NCBI RefSeq assembly: GCF_949628265.1
Contig: NC_088790.1
Location: forward strand, 24,680,545 to 24,744,544
Reading direction: 5' to 3'
Source of the DNA: Cloeon dipterum
Taxonomy: Eukaryota; Arthropoda; Insecta; Ephemeroptera; Baetidae
DNA length: 64,000 nucleotides
The position numbers and the translations under genes were made by a program. The notes below the pieces were generated by a model. It saw only the letters and a program-made list of their open reading frames with translations. It was not told where the DNA came from and did not search any database. Shown one piece after another: positions 12,701 through 24,197 of the stretch (its first letter is position 1; each line of letters opens with the position of its first letter).

Positions 12701-13632
12701 ATAATTCTTTCAATTTTTCCCCTGTTAATAATTTAAAATTTGCGGCCGGAGTGGTCAAAATTTCCTCTACCGTACTAATTTTTTCTTTAAAATTACCATT
12801 TTCTGCCTCAATTTCCCCAAAAATAAATCTCTGATAATTTTTCAAATCGAGATCATAAGCAAATAATAACAAAATTATTTAAAACATTGAGGTGCGAACA
12901 TAGCCGGCAAGAAACTGGTAAAAATTGTAAACAAACAGTTTGCAATGAATTTGTTTTTTTAAACAAAAATGCGGGTCTTTTGCAATCCTGAATCGCATTA
13001 AAGATTCAAGAGAATGAGATTTTTTAGGAAGGTAAAAACCAGGATACGTCATTTCCTGGAAATTTAATTGTTGCTGATTCCAAAATAAAAAATCCCACCT
13101 GCAATTGGCCCCCCAGGTGCACTGTCCCCTATTGTAGAAGCGGCAGACGGGTTTGCTCTCCTCTTCAGGCCGTGCGTCCTCTCCGTCGGTGCACTCGCCC
13201 TCCTCTAGGTCATTGTCCTCGTCCTTGGCGGCCTCCTTGGCCCTCCGCTCGGCCTGTCTCTCAACACCGTTGCGGCCGGATCTCTTCTGCTCAGGGTGGC
13301 TCCTCTTTGCCGGCTCTTCGTCGGCCTCAAAGTCCAGTTCTGTCTCCAACTGGTCCTGCATAGTCTTGTGCGGCGACGCCTTGCTGCTCGACTCCTGCAG
13401 CCCGTCGTGACTCTCCAGGTCAGACACGTCCGAAAGGTCCTCCTTGGACAGCGGGTCGAACTTGCCTGGATTGCTTTCCTCCACCTCACCCTGATGAGCA
13501 TGATTTTTAGTAAACAGTAAACATTGCCCTTTTGGAAGCAGATGTGCTACGAACCGAGTCATCTGCAGGGTTTTCCTCCTGGTCCACCTTCGCGTCCTCC
13601 CGCGGACTGCTCATTTCGTCGCCGGAACTCAT
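9774..13632 (-). CDS. ZC3H18: Zinc finger CCCH domain protein 18 homologue, 586 aa
   Basis: Eleven exons on the minus strand: 13632-13555, 13490-13099, 12343-12148, 12095-11938, 11350-11126, 11065-10940, 10884-10776, 10486-10404, 10344-10223, 10166-10047, 9925-9774 (sum 1761 bp). The N-terminal part is acidic and Ser/Glu-rich. A single CCCH finger follows (CRFYNRGQC, CTWGANC, CRFVH; spacing C-x7-C-x5-C-x3-H), then the family-typical HPGVTDKGNY stretch and the segment LRHAKE-MMKKATRRKE-FEEKK. Long Arg/Ser/Lys-rich low-complexity regions come next. The product ends with SRREELLKQLKAVEDAIKRK, the conserved C-terminal coiled coil of ZC3H18. In vertebrates this nuclear protein links the cap-binding complex to RNA decay by the exosome (NEXT); that role is inferred by family. 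Intron 2 splits the finger between Arg and Phe, and intron 3 is only 52 bp (12096-12147). Poly(A) signal on the minus strand at 9654-9659. Confidence 0.93.
12640..12833 (-). repeat. Intronic repeat copy A (shared with STRIP intron)
   Basis: Lies in ZC3H18 intron 2. Read on the minus strand it aligns with 21818-21986 over about 170-190 bp: both carry GGxGAAATTGA, AATGGTAATTT, AAAGAAAAAAT, AAACCAGTGG and AACCC(G/A)GGTG in the same order. It can be translated with a shared frame (FGEIEA, then KEKI), but no family is recognised and no full gene is present. Confidence 0.6.
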
Positions 13633-14495
13633 TCTTGAGAGGAAGAGAGCTGCAATTGAGGAGAAATCAGTCTTGTTTTGTTTGCACTGGAAAATAATGC
13701 ACTACTTTCGAATCCTCTACGAATGCGAACGCAAACTCACCTTTTAGAAGATCGCAAAATCGGGAATTCTAAATACTAGATCGTCAAACGAAGATCATTC
13801 TTGCTGATTTGATTGACTTATAACGGTCAAGTCAACTTGATTACTCGAGAAAAATTCAGTTTCATTCGAAATCGGCGACGCGAATTTTTATTTTGATTCT
13901 TGTTTCCACTGTCCGACAAGAAATATACTGCGATTGCAAGGTAGCCAACTTAAACGGCTATGAACTTATTGTCAGCCGCACGCATTTTTTCCGACTGCTT
14001 TTTCGGCAATGCTGCCAACCTAACATTTTTAGTGTGGATGAAGGGTTGAAGAATTACAATAAAAAATGCTAAACCTTGCCAAAAACCGTGGTTTTATAAT
14101 AATCAAAGATTTGAAAATAGAAGCCAAGAATTATTGGAAAGTTACTAATAGGTGAAACAATTGAAATTCGGTTAAATTTAACAAAGAATTATTTCCTTCA
14201 ATAATGGTCTGGCAACAATAAGGGGCGTAATTTACCAAATTTTAAAACTTCGTACAGTTTATTAGATAACAAATCACATGCTTTATAGCTGTATAAAAAT
14301 TATGACGCGTTATAATAATTAACAGTAAAAGATATAGACACCATAAATTTTAATCATACAAAATCTGCTCATTCATCGCTGACATTGACATACTTTTTGG
14401 GAATGTTGACTAAAAAGTGACGAATTCTATGGAAATTCTAACAAGAAATAAGACCCATAACAGCCGTTTTGACACGAAGAAATAAACATAGGAAA
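13633..14495. other. ZC3H18 promoter side / SCPx 3' side
   Basis: The part next to 13632 is the likely ZC3H18 5' UTR and promoter; no TATA box is evident. On the minus strand AATAAA at 14258-14263 is the likely SCPx polyadenylation signal, giving a 3' UTR of about 240 bp. Nothing else is seen. Confidence 0.45.
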
Positions 14496-17400
14496 TTACA
14501 GCTTTGAGCGGAACTGGTCGATTTTATCTGACGCACTTTTCTGCAGCTCCTGCAATTTCATCGCAAGGCCCATGTTGCCTTGAATCTTGATTTTTCCCTG
14601 GAAGAAGGCCTTCTGTGGGTTGAGCTTGCCAGTCATGAGGTCGACAACGTCAACATCGTCAATTGTGAAGGTTACGTCTGGTTTGGCTGCGGAAAATTGA
14701 TTGGAATTTAAAAAAAATGAAATTCTTTAATTGAAAATGCTTGTTGGATATTAACTGTCGGTAATTACAGGTAAATAGATTAATTTCAAAGCTCAGTTTT
14801 TACTCAATGGTATTAATTAGTGTAAATAATTCTAAATTGGCGAATTAAGGGTCCTTTTTTGATTATTTTATCACCTTTTCCATTGAACTCGACAGAGCCC
14901 TTTCCAGTCTTTCCGTTGATGATCCAGTAGCCCTCCTTGCCGCCGGGTCCGTTCTTCACCTTGAAGCCGTAGATGCCCCTGAACTTTTCGACCAAGTTAT
15001 CATTATCCTCCTGCATGGCCTGTTCCAGCGCCTGGAACAGGATGGTGGCCTTGAAGCCGGCCGGCCCGTCGGCCACGGCTGCGGTCGGGCGGATGTTCAT
15101 TCTGAATTGCCAATTAGAAGAGGGTCAGCGAATTTTTAACACACTTCTCCAGTCTAGGACAAAAACACACTCACCTGTTATGGTTGGGGAAGCCGAGCCT
15201 GTAGAGAGCGACGACGACAGCGCCACCCAGACCGATGTTGTGCTGCAGAGCGAGACGAGCACCAGCAACCTGCCTCCTATCGGCTTGACCTCGCAGTTGC
15301 CAACACAACTCGGCGCATTGAGCAATACCTAATATAACAGATCCGAGATTAATCGTGATTGCCATTTTCTTTGATACGAAATCAAGGTTGATAGCATCAG
15401 ACATTCATTTTTTTTTTAATTTACGACAGTAAGAAGCACCAGTGGGTAATAAAAACATTTGCATTTCAATTTATTTCCGGACCCGTCTGTTTAATACTAG
15501 TTATTTTGACTATAATTCATTAGTACCTCAAAAAATTAATGTATTTTAGAGGAATGCCGTAATTTGAAAGCAGTTTTATGCGTTTTCTTTTAATATAGAG
15601 CCAAGGCTTGCGCTTTAAAAATTAATATAAAAAGTTTTTTCCTAAAAATTGCATCATTTTACATTTTTCTTCCTTTGAGTACTGCGCAAAATGTTATTTT
15701 TCAATTAAAATGTTAAAAAAATTCCAGTTTCATTTTTCCAATATTCATTTTTCACTTAAAAATTCCTGAAAAATAATTTTAAATATTTGTACCGGCCCGG
15801 AAACTGAACAGACCAGCTAGTATTTTTCATTATGCGCTTCTGCTCTTTATTACAAAATTAATTTCACGTTAATTAATTATTTTGTGTTATTATTTAGTTT
15901 ATTTTTTTATTTCTTTTGTTTAAGACAAATGAAAGTTCTTGTTTAGAACCCTAATTTACTAAAAATCGTATGTGTTTAAAGCGCCAACAGACATTGCGCC
16001 ACCAATATTTAAAATTTATTGAAATTTTCGTTGCTCTTTCAGTTTCAATCGGAAAGAGCTGCTGTTTAGCAAGAGAGCGTGCGATATTAATTTTTCTAAA
16101 GCAAATTCACCCATGTTTTTCCTTTTCCTAAAAATACAAATTTTTGTCTTGAAAATTTGTTTAATACAGTTTCTTAGGCTGAGAACCGATTTTAAATTGT
16201 TGCACGTTGTCAAATAAATATTTTAGGTCGAGGAGTAAGTCCATTTTTCTTGGTTAAACCTGATTTCTATCAATATAAGTTATAAAGTCGAAAAAACAAG
16301 AAAAGATTACTCACCAGTGGCACCAAGAGGATGTCCTTTAGAGATGAGTCCTCCGCTGGGGTTGATGACGTACTTGCCACCGTAGGTGTTGTCACCCCTG
16401 TCGATCATTTCGTGCGCTTTTCCTGGCGGGCATAGGCCAAGCGCCTCATACGTGATCAGTTCGTTAGCCGAAAAGCAATCGTGCAGCTCGACAACGTCCA
16501 CGTCCTGAGGCTTCAGGCCAGCTTTGGCGAAAAGACGGTCAGCTGCCAATTTCGTCATGTCGTAACCAACCTGAAAAAGTGATTAGATGCACTTAAATAA
16601 CAAAAAATGACACTGCAGAAATAATTTGAATGTATTTAGTACTTAGAAAAATTAAAAAAGCACAAAGATACCAAATAACAAAAATAAATTGTCAAATTTT
16701 CTGTGAAAAAAAAAATAGAAAAATGTTTATTGTTCATCAATTCACAGTTTTTTTATGCAGATTCCTTTTTTATATCCCTTTAGAAGGTAATTTAACAAAA
16801 TTAATCCTTAGTATTTTAAATAAATAATGGAAACTTTAACTTAAACTTTTTATTTGAATTTTAGGCAATTCATTCTGCGCTGAAAACTGCATACTTAACC
16901 AAAAAAAATATAATAATAAATACCTCTGGGAAAAAGAGAGAAAAACATAAGAATTTAACAAAAAATATCATTCTTTCGTGATTCTTCCTTTCAATTTGCA
17001 ACCATTTTAGACCTGAAATTATAATAAAAAAAAAAAACTCCTTTTACTCACCATTTTCATGCAGCTCTGTTCTGAAAAGGTGGTGGGCAAGTCAGTGGCC
17101 ATTTCCATGCCAACAATCTCGACAGCATTAGCCTGAAGACCGTGCTGCAACACGAACCGCTCAGACATGACCACGGCAGCCGCGGAGCCATCGGACGTCG
17201 GCGAGCACTGAAGTTTGGTCAACGGGCTGAAAATTTCAGGCGCCTCCATCACCTGCTTGAGACTGTAGATGTCCTGGAACTGCGCGTATCTGCCGAGAAA
17301 AATTATTGAAATTAGGAACTTTTAAAATGGCAACAATAAGATATTTCTTACGGGTTGTTGGACGAGTGTTTGTGGTTCTTCTCAGCGATTTTGGCGTAGT

Positions 17401-18726
17401 GTTCAGGTTTGGAGCCAAACTTCTCCATGTGCTCTCGGCCGGCATTGCCAAACATCTGGGCTGTGATCGGCGAGGCGTTGATTCCGGCCACGTCGGCCAT
17501 TACTTCGACGTGCTTGTCCATGGGGTTCGTGCGGTCCATATACTGTGTGAGAAATTTAAAATGTTAAAAAATATTCAACTGATGAAATTGAGAAATTTTA
17601 GCAAACCAAAATTAAAGCTCTAGGTTTTTTTTATAAATTTTAATTGCGGTTTCAACTAGTAAGAAATTAATTAATTTAATAAGATTTTCGGATTTGAAAA
17701 TTAATACCTTGGAAGTCAAAGAGCCTCTCTCCATCTTCTCAAATCCAACTGCCAAAACACAATCAGCATTTCCAGACTCGACGATCTGCTTCGCCAGCAA
17801 GAGTGCAGACGAACCAGTGGAACAGTTGTTGTTGACATTGAAAATGGGGATGCCGGTCATTCCCACCTCGTAAAGAGCTCTCTGACCGCATGTGGAATCG
17901 CCTGATATCAAAGCAATTTAGAGCAATTTATTTTAGGGGATGCTTCATCAATTAATTTTACCATATACGTAGCCAACTGTGGCCTGTTGGACAGTTGTGT
18001 AGTTGATGTTGGCGTCCTGCAAAGCTTTGCTCACAGACTCTTTCACCATGGCAGGGTAGTCGAAGTCATCACGGCGGCCAGGCTTTTCAAACTAAAATTA
18101 TAAAAATATGCATTCATTAAATATAAATTTTAATATTTGCATTTATTAAAGACACGTGCGAGTGGTTGAAAAGCAATAAAAGGAAACGCATTGGCTGGTG
18201 CCGAATTTCACATCATTTTTCGTGACTCAGCAAAACAAATAGTGTTCTTCTCAATGAAAATTTGCTTCGTGAGCATGTTTTGTGCTTCACTAATAAATTT
18301 TATAAACCAACTCGTCATGCTCGAAAATTTCTCTTCCGCGTATAATAGGGATAAATATTTTATTTGTCACTTGAATTGAGTATTGAGTCCACAAAACTCT
18401 AGAAACAATTATTCAATATTAAATCAAAGTTCAAAAACACATCTTATCAGCTTCATACAGATTCAAAGGTTCCCTTGTTCCATATAACCTTGAAAGCTTA
18501 GATTTAACGGTGCACCTCCACGTTTTAATTAAAAACAAAAATCTTATCGTACATAATTTTAAGTTAAACAAAAAATAGGAATAATGAAAAATAATTATTT
18601 TATTCTATTTCAACTCTTTACAAAAAGTGAAAAAAACATTTTTTTGTCATTTTAACTGTTTTTTTCACAACTTAATACCTTGGTCATGCCGACTCCGACG
18701 ACGTAAACTCTGCTTCGGAGTGCCAT
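14496..18726 (-). CDS. SCP2: Sterol carrier protein X: peroxisomal 3-oxoacyl-CoA thiolase fused to SCP-2 domain, 542 aa
   Basis: Nine exons on the minus strand: 18726-18679, 18091-17962, 17901-17708, 17542-17352, 17289-17052, 16570-16315, 15328-15175, 15101-14875, 14686-14496 (sum 1629 bp). Residues 1 to about 410 are a thiolase: active-site Cys in NNNCSTGSS, the HDCFSANE motif, and the GHPLGATG motif with its catalytic His. From about residue 405 a complete SCP-2 lipid-transfer domain follows ([11 protein letters not shown], then [22 protein letters not shown]). The last three residues are SKL, the type 1 peroxisome import signal. By family, the thiolase cleaves branched-chain and bile-acid-type 3-oxoacyl-CoAs, and the SCP-2 part binds lipids or sterols; insects use it in cholesterol uptake and handling. 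Total length is close to human SCPx (547). Exon 8 begins almost at an internal Met (MNIRP at 15100), a possible start for a free SCP-2 form. It is head-to-head with STRIP. Confidence 0.96.
15947..16028 (+). repeat. Fragment of fold-back element (left arm) in SCPx intron 6
   Basis: The order AACCCT, then GCGCCAACAGA, then GCGCCACC, then an AATTTATT-like stretch matches the left arms of the copies at 57025 and 63262. The rest of the element is absent, so this is a decayed or truncated copy. Confidence 0.45.
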
Positions 18727-19508
18727 TTTTTCACAGTCTTCTTGTCAAGAGGTGCAAAGCGAAAGTGACTCTCGCTTCAAGTCAAGTGCAGAAGAGGACA
18801 CAACAACTTTCTTCTCAGAGAACCCTGCGCAGAGTACATCAATGCAATGTTATCGCCAGGAAAGCAAAGTCCAATTTGTCGATCAAACTGGAATGTGTGT
18901 GTGCGTGTTTATCTCGGCATGACAAGATTATGCAGATTAAAAATAACTACATAACAATGAACCATGCACAGATTCAAAGATGTTAAATAATGACGTAACG
19001 CCGTTTCGATACAAAATAAAAAAGGTACATAAAATCACATGATATCAAAATAAAGTTTAATTTTCGATGAAAATACATAAACCAATATCAAACAGACCAA
19101 CATACATACCGCGTTAAAAAGAAGTGACGAAAATAATTTTAAAGAGCGACAATGCCTCGTGAGAAAAGGTGTGACTGTGTGACAGCTGCGTGAGTGAGCG
19201 ATCAAAACAATAAGTGGGCGTGGCACGCACCAGTCGATTGAACATGGCTGCCCATTGAAATTTTAGCTATTATGAGTGCGGTGGATTGTGGACAAAATCA
19301 GGGTTTACAGCCTTCTAAACCCCCGAAATTGTGATTGAAACCAGCAGTTGGTGCGTATCATGGCCCTTTCGCACTGCTTTGTCATAAATATTCCTCCCCA
19401 ACATAACAGAATCGAGCACGGAAAAGTCGTCATTGAAACAGAAGGACAACAAACGGATTCAAAATAGACAGGGACAACATTTTTTGGTCCTTCAACCTGG
19501 ATTCCAAC
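18727..19508. promoter_or_regulatory. Head-to-head promoter interval SCPx / STRIP
   Basis: The 782 bp between two divergent start codons must hold both promoters unless further 5' exons exist. It lacks an obvious TATA box. GC-richer stretches lie next to both ends (about 18690-18850 and 19190-19480). Bidirectional use is inferred from position only. Confidence 0.45.
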
Positions 19509-22500
19509 ATGGATGATGTAAGGATTTCAACTATTTCTAATTAACATAAATAACAAATTCCAATCCCAAAAAAAAACGCAGAACGGGCTGGAGTCGTGCA
19601 TGGAAGTTGACTTCCAGTACGAGGATGCCGACTCGCCCGTCAACGAACTGTCCGAGTTGTACAGCTACACGGAGCAGCCAGAGTACCAGCTGAACGTGAA
19701 GGCGTTCGAGGACTTGATGCAGGATTACAAGTACGCACCGAGCTGGGAGAAACTCGGCCAAGAGCAGCGTACGTCGGTGGTGATGAAACTGCTCGACCAG
19801 CTCGAGATTTCCAACAAAACCGCTCGAATGAAGGCAGCTCGATGCGTTCTTTACATCGCTCAGGTCAGAATAATCATAGATTGCAGAGTATATTTGATAA
19901 AAATTTTATTCCTGAGTGTTCAGAGCCACCAGGGTGTTAAAAATCTTGTCAGATGGTGGCGGCATCTGTTCACGGCTCTAAAATTTCTCCAACTAAACAC
20001 TTTTTGGTCCTTGAAGACCTGTTGACCATTGTGACTGATCTAAACCTAATTTTTAAATTAATTAAACAGGGATGTTGGGCTGAGGTTCAGTCGGACGAGG
20101 AGCAGCTGAACAATGCTCGAGATAATGTGATGCTGCTCTATGATTGCGGTGTTTTCCTCGCCTTTGTTGATCTCCTGAATATCGAAATTGAGTGAGAATC
20201 TCAATTTATAGCTTTTTTTAGTTTTAAAACCGTGATCTATAGAAACAGCAGCGCAGCCAACACAGCCCTGAGGAAACTGGCAGTCAGCCTGGCGGACTCG
20301 ACGGATTTGAGGGTGATTTTGAGCATTCTCTACATCATGGTGGAGGTGATGAGGTGCGGCAGGGAGGACGACACGGACGAAATCACTCTCAGGAGGGAAC
20401 AGTTTCTAAATGAAATTAGTAAATGCGTCTTTTTTCATTGAACCTGGAACGAATTATAATTTTTTATCATCAGCGAATCCCATTATGGATGAACTCCTTG
20501 CTGTGAAGCTCTTGGGAATGATAACTAAATTCTGCAGCGGCTCAGCGCCTCATTTTCCAATGAAAAAGGTCTTGCTGTTGCTCTGGAAAGTCATTCTCAT
20601 TTCTCTCGGCGGCATGACAAAACTTCGAGAGCTGAAAAGTAAATTATTCCTGTTTAAAAAACTGTCTTAAATTGAATCTAATGTCTTTCAATCAGTTAAA
20701 TATAGAGAAGAGGCTGATTTGGGGCCCACGAAAGAGGACACGCTGGAAATTGCAAGGCACATGAGGGCGTCTTCTCCACCAACAAGTGCCGCTGACATCC
20801 TTGAAGCGCAGGGGCAGAAGAAAAACAACAGGCCGTTTCGAAGGGTAAGGGTATTTTTCATATGTGAGTTAATTTTTTTTTAATTTTTACCATATTAGAC
20901 GTTTTTTTAGACAATTTCTAGGTAGAAATTATCAGAATATAATTTAAAAATGTAAGAAATAATTTTTAAATTTGGAAAGTATAATTTTTTGTAAGAGATT
21001 ATTTTAAAATTTAGTCAAGTTGTACAAAAATGTGTTAAAGAAACTTAAAATTAAAAAGACTATTTTATTCAAAGCTCTGCTTTCATGCTGGATGCTTATT
21101 TTAGAAAAGTTATAATTAAATCCCAATCATTCTCATATTTTGGCTTAATATCCATTGAATATATTTGAAAGTAACGCGAAATAAATCTTGTTTTAGCAGA
21201 GTTTAATGAAACAAAGTTCTTTGGATGAGCCGATGGGTCTGGACTTTGACGCTCCCGACCAAGCCGACGATGAAATGCGGGAAATTGAAGAGCGGAGGGC
21301 TTTGGAGGAAGCAGGGGAACTGCCGCAGCCGCCAAGCCCGCGACCCATGACCCCCGTCGCCACCAAGCCCAAGGGACTTCCCTGGGAACCAAAAGTGCGC
21401 ATGGCCGACCTGGAGCAGTTCTTGGACACTTCTCGCCTCAAGTTTGTCGGCTACCAGCTGCCCAACGACTTGAAGACTCTGGCTGGCTTGCCTCAACCCA
21501 TTCACGAGGGTGTCAGGGTGAGAAATTATTTTTTAATTGGATTTATTTTTAAAAGGACTGTAATTTTTAAAGCAAAAGTGGAAATTAAACATTGTTGGCA
21601 TGAGTCCTCAGATTTTGACGAAATTTGCCTTAGAATAGTTCTATATCTCTGGGCTTAAATTCCTAAAATTGCCTATTTTCAGGGTAGCAAAAAACCCACA
21701 TTAAAAATTGCAGTTTTAAATTAATTTTAGTATCAATTTTTACCAGTTTCTTGCAGGCAATGTTTGCACCTCATTTTTTTAATAATTTTCTAATGATTTG
21801 CTTTATTTAATAATTGTCAGATTAATTTTTGGAGAAATTGAAGCAGCAAATGGTAATTTAAAAGAAAAAATCTATGCAGCAGAAGTTTTCCAGAGGGGAA
21901 ATATGGAATATATTCATTTCTTGCTTAAGAAATTGGTAAAATTTGAGTGGTAAAAACCAGTGGCGAAAAAACCCAGGTGTAAACCAAATGCAAACCCTGC
22001 CTATTTCACAGGGGCTAGAAGTTTGCTGTTTAGCTTGAAAACTTTAATTAATAATAAAACGCTTTTTTATAATTTAGGATTGTTAGAAACAACTCTTCAC
22101 ACATTATGAATTTTCTCTAGTATCCTATCTTGAAACCTTCTGAAAATTATATAAATATTCATCAATAACCCAATGAAATATTTTTTTAAAGGATAACAAA
22201 AATAAGGAAATGGAAAATAACCTAGTACTTTCTTTCCAGGTGTTGACACAGCACATGTACAGGTCTTTGGCCGAGTTGCAAATCCAGCGCGAGGAGGAAA
22301 TCGCGAAAAACCCTGTGACCTGTAAGGAGCAAGAAGTGCGTCAGACGCCGACCGAAATTTTGTACCAAGCGATGCTGCCGAGTTTGCCGCAGTACATGAT
22401 TGCCCTGCTCAAAATCCTGCTCGCCGCCGCTCCCACCTCAAAGGCAAAAACAGATTCCATCAACATCATGGCTGACGTCCTTCCAGAAGAAATGCCGTGA

Positions 22501-24007
22501 GTTTTGTTTTCAAACGCTAAAATATTTGATTCTAATTTGGGCGTTTGCAGAATGACTGTTTTGCAGTCGATGAAGCTGGGCATCGACGTGAGCCGACATA
22601 AGGAAATCATAGTCAAAGCTGTGTCTGCGATCCTGCTTCTGCTCCTGAAGCACTTCAAGATTGGTCATATTTATCAGTTTGAGTTCATGGCGCAGCATCT
22701 CGTTTTTGCCAACTGCATTCCTCTGGTTCTTAAATTCTTCAACCAGAACATCATCTCCTATGTTGGAGCCAAAAACACGTAAATATTCCAATTTAATTTC
22801 TCTATTAGGTTTAATTTTTTGTGATCTATTTAAAAGAATATTGGTTTTATGTAAAATTTTGAATAGAATGCAAATAATCCCATCTTCTTGTGGTACAATT
22901 CCAAATGACTTTCTTTTACAACTGATGAAAATTTAAATTTTTAAATGGTTACTGAAAAATATTAGTATTTAACAGTCAGAATTTCGTAAATCTATTTTAA
23001 AATAAAATCAACTTGACAGAATCCCAATATTGGACTTTCCCGCGTGCGTGATTGGCGACCAGCCAGAATTAACCTCGGACAGCCTGGAAATCGGGGACAG
23101 TCAGCAGTTCTGTTGGCGCAACATGTTTTCCTGCATCAACCTGCTGCGGATTTTGAACAAGCTGACCAAGTGGAAACACTCTCGCATCATGGTTTGTGTT
23201 TCTCATCAGAATTCCACACAAATTCTCTAAAATTCGCTTCGGCAGATGATGGTGGTGTTCAAGTCGGCTCCGATCCTGAAGCGCACCCTGAAGGTGCGGC
23301 ACGCCATGATGCAGCTGTACGTGCTCAAACTGCTCAAGATGCAGACCAAATACCTTGGCAGACAGTGGCGCAAGTCCAACATGAAGACCATGAGCGCCAT
23401 TTACCAAAAGGTCCGGCACAGACTGAACGACGACTGGGCGTTTGGAAATGGTACTCGTCTTAATTTTAAACCGCAGGATTTTCAACTGATTTGTTTTTAA
23501 ATTCAGACATGGACGCCAGGCCTTGGGATTTCCAGGCAGAAGAGTGCACTCTCAGAGCTTGTGTGGACAGATTTAATAACAGACGATACAACGCCTCGGG
23601 ATTGGTAAGATTTTTGAGTATATTTAATCATTATTTTTTTTCAATCAAAGGAACGAAAATTTTGGTTTGTAAATTTTGTGAACTTATTAATTAATTTTTG
23701 GAAAGCAATCCAATGATTTTTAAATTGACAATTTTTTTAACGAAGATTAATTTAAAAAATGTCTAATATCGAGGAAAATTTTGATTCAATTGATAGGTTT
23801 TGCCTTATCAGATTCTAGAAAAAGAAAACTCATCAATGATTTTAGGATTCAGACCTGGAAGAGGTGGACAACTGCATCACAAGCGTGTTGGGCCGACAAA
23901 TCGATCTGACGGACGAGTTCAAGCAGCACTACGAAGTGTGGCTGCAACAGGAAGTTTTCCAAACAAACGTCGACTGGGACCAACTGCTTCAGAGCCCCAT
24001 CCTCTAA
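19509..24007 (+). CDS. Strip: Striatin-interacting protein (STRIP/FAM40), about 780 aa
   Basis: Thirteen exons: 19509-19517, 19582-19863, 20070-20191, 20243-20418, 20474-20638, 20696-20844, 21200-21517, 22240-22496, 22551-22778, 23020-23191, 23246-23450, 23507-23604, 23846-24007 (sum 2343 bp). The N-terminal N1221-like region holds [24 protein letters not shown] and [22 protein letters not shown] charged linker with a [17 protein letters not shown] stretch follows. The C-terminal DUF3402-like helical region holds [15 protein letters not shown], [23 protein letters not shown] sequence, [28 protein letters not shown], and an end at [16 protein letters not shown] is the scaffold of the STRIPAK phosphatase-kinase complex that tunes Hippo signalling, endosome traffic and axon growth (family knowledge). 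The first coding exon is only three codons. Exon 7 has tandem acceptors (TAG then CAG), so one Gln may be included or skipped. It is a little shorter than the human proteins (about 830 aa). Possible polyadenylation signal ATTAAA at 24153-24158. Confidence 0.96.
21818..21986 (+). repeat. Intronic repeat copy B (shared with ZC3H18 intron)
   Basis: Lies in STRIP intron 7. It is the plus-strand partner of the minus-strand copy at 12640-12833 and carries the same ordered blocks. Both copies lie in the sense direction of their host gene. No transposon ends or target duplication could be defined by eye. Confidence 0.6.
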
Positions 24008-24197
24008 ACAGACCAGTGCCATGCGTGTAAATATGTGCCCCCTCAGAAACTCTACTCACCTTCTCTCATTCTCAGTGAAGCTTTTACATTATTTTCAAAA
24101 TGCTCGCTCGCTTTCTCGAACAAGAACAGAGCTTTATTTCTCCAGTTTTCTGATTAAAATTGGGAACTGCCTTTAGCGATACGCGCGCTGTGTTTTT
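24008..24197. other. Convergent 3' ends of STRIP and imidazolonepropionase
   Basis: Only 190 bp separate the two stop codons. The plus-strand signal ATTAAA (24153-24158) lies beyond the minus-strand AATAAA (24133-24138), so the two 3' UTRs should overlap by a few tens of bases. Confidence 0.55.
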
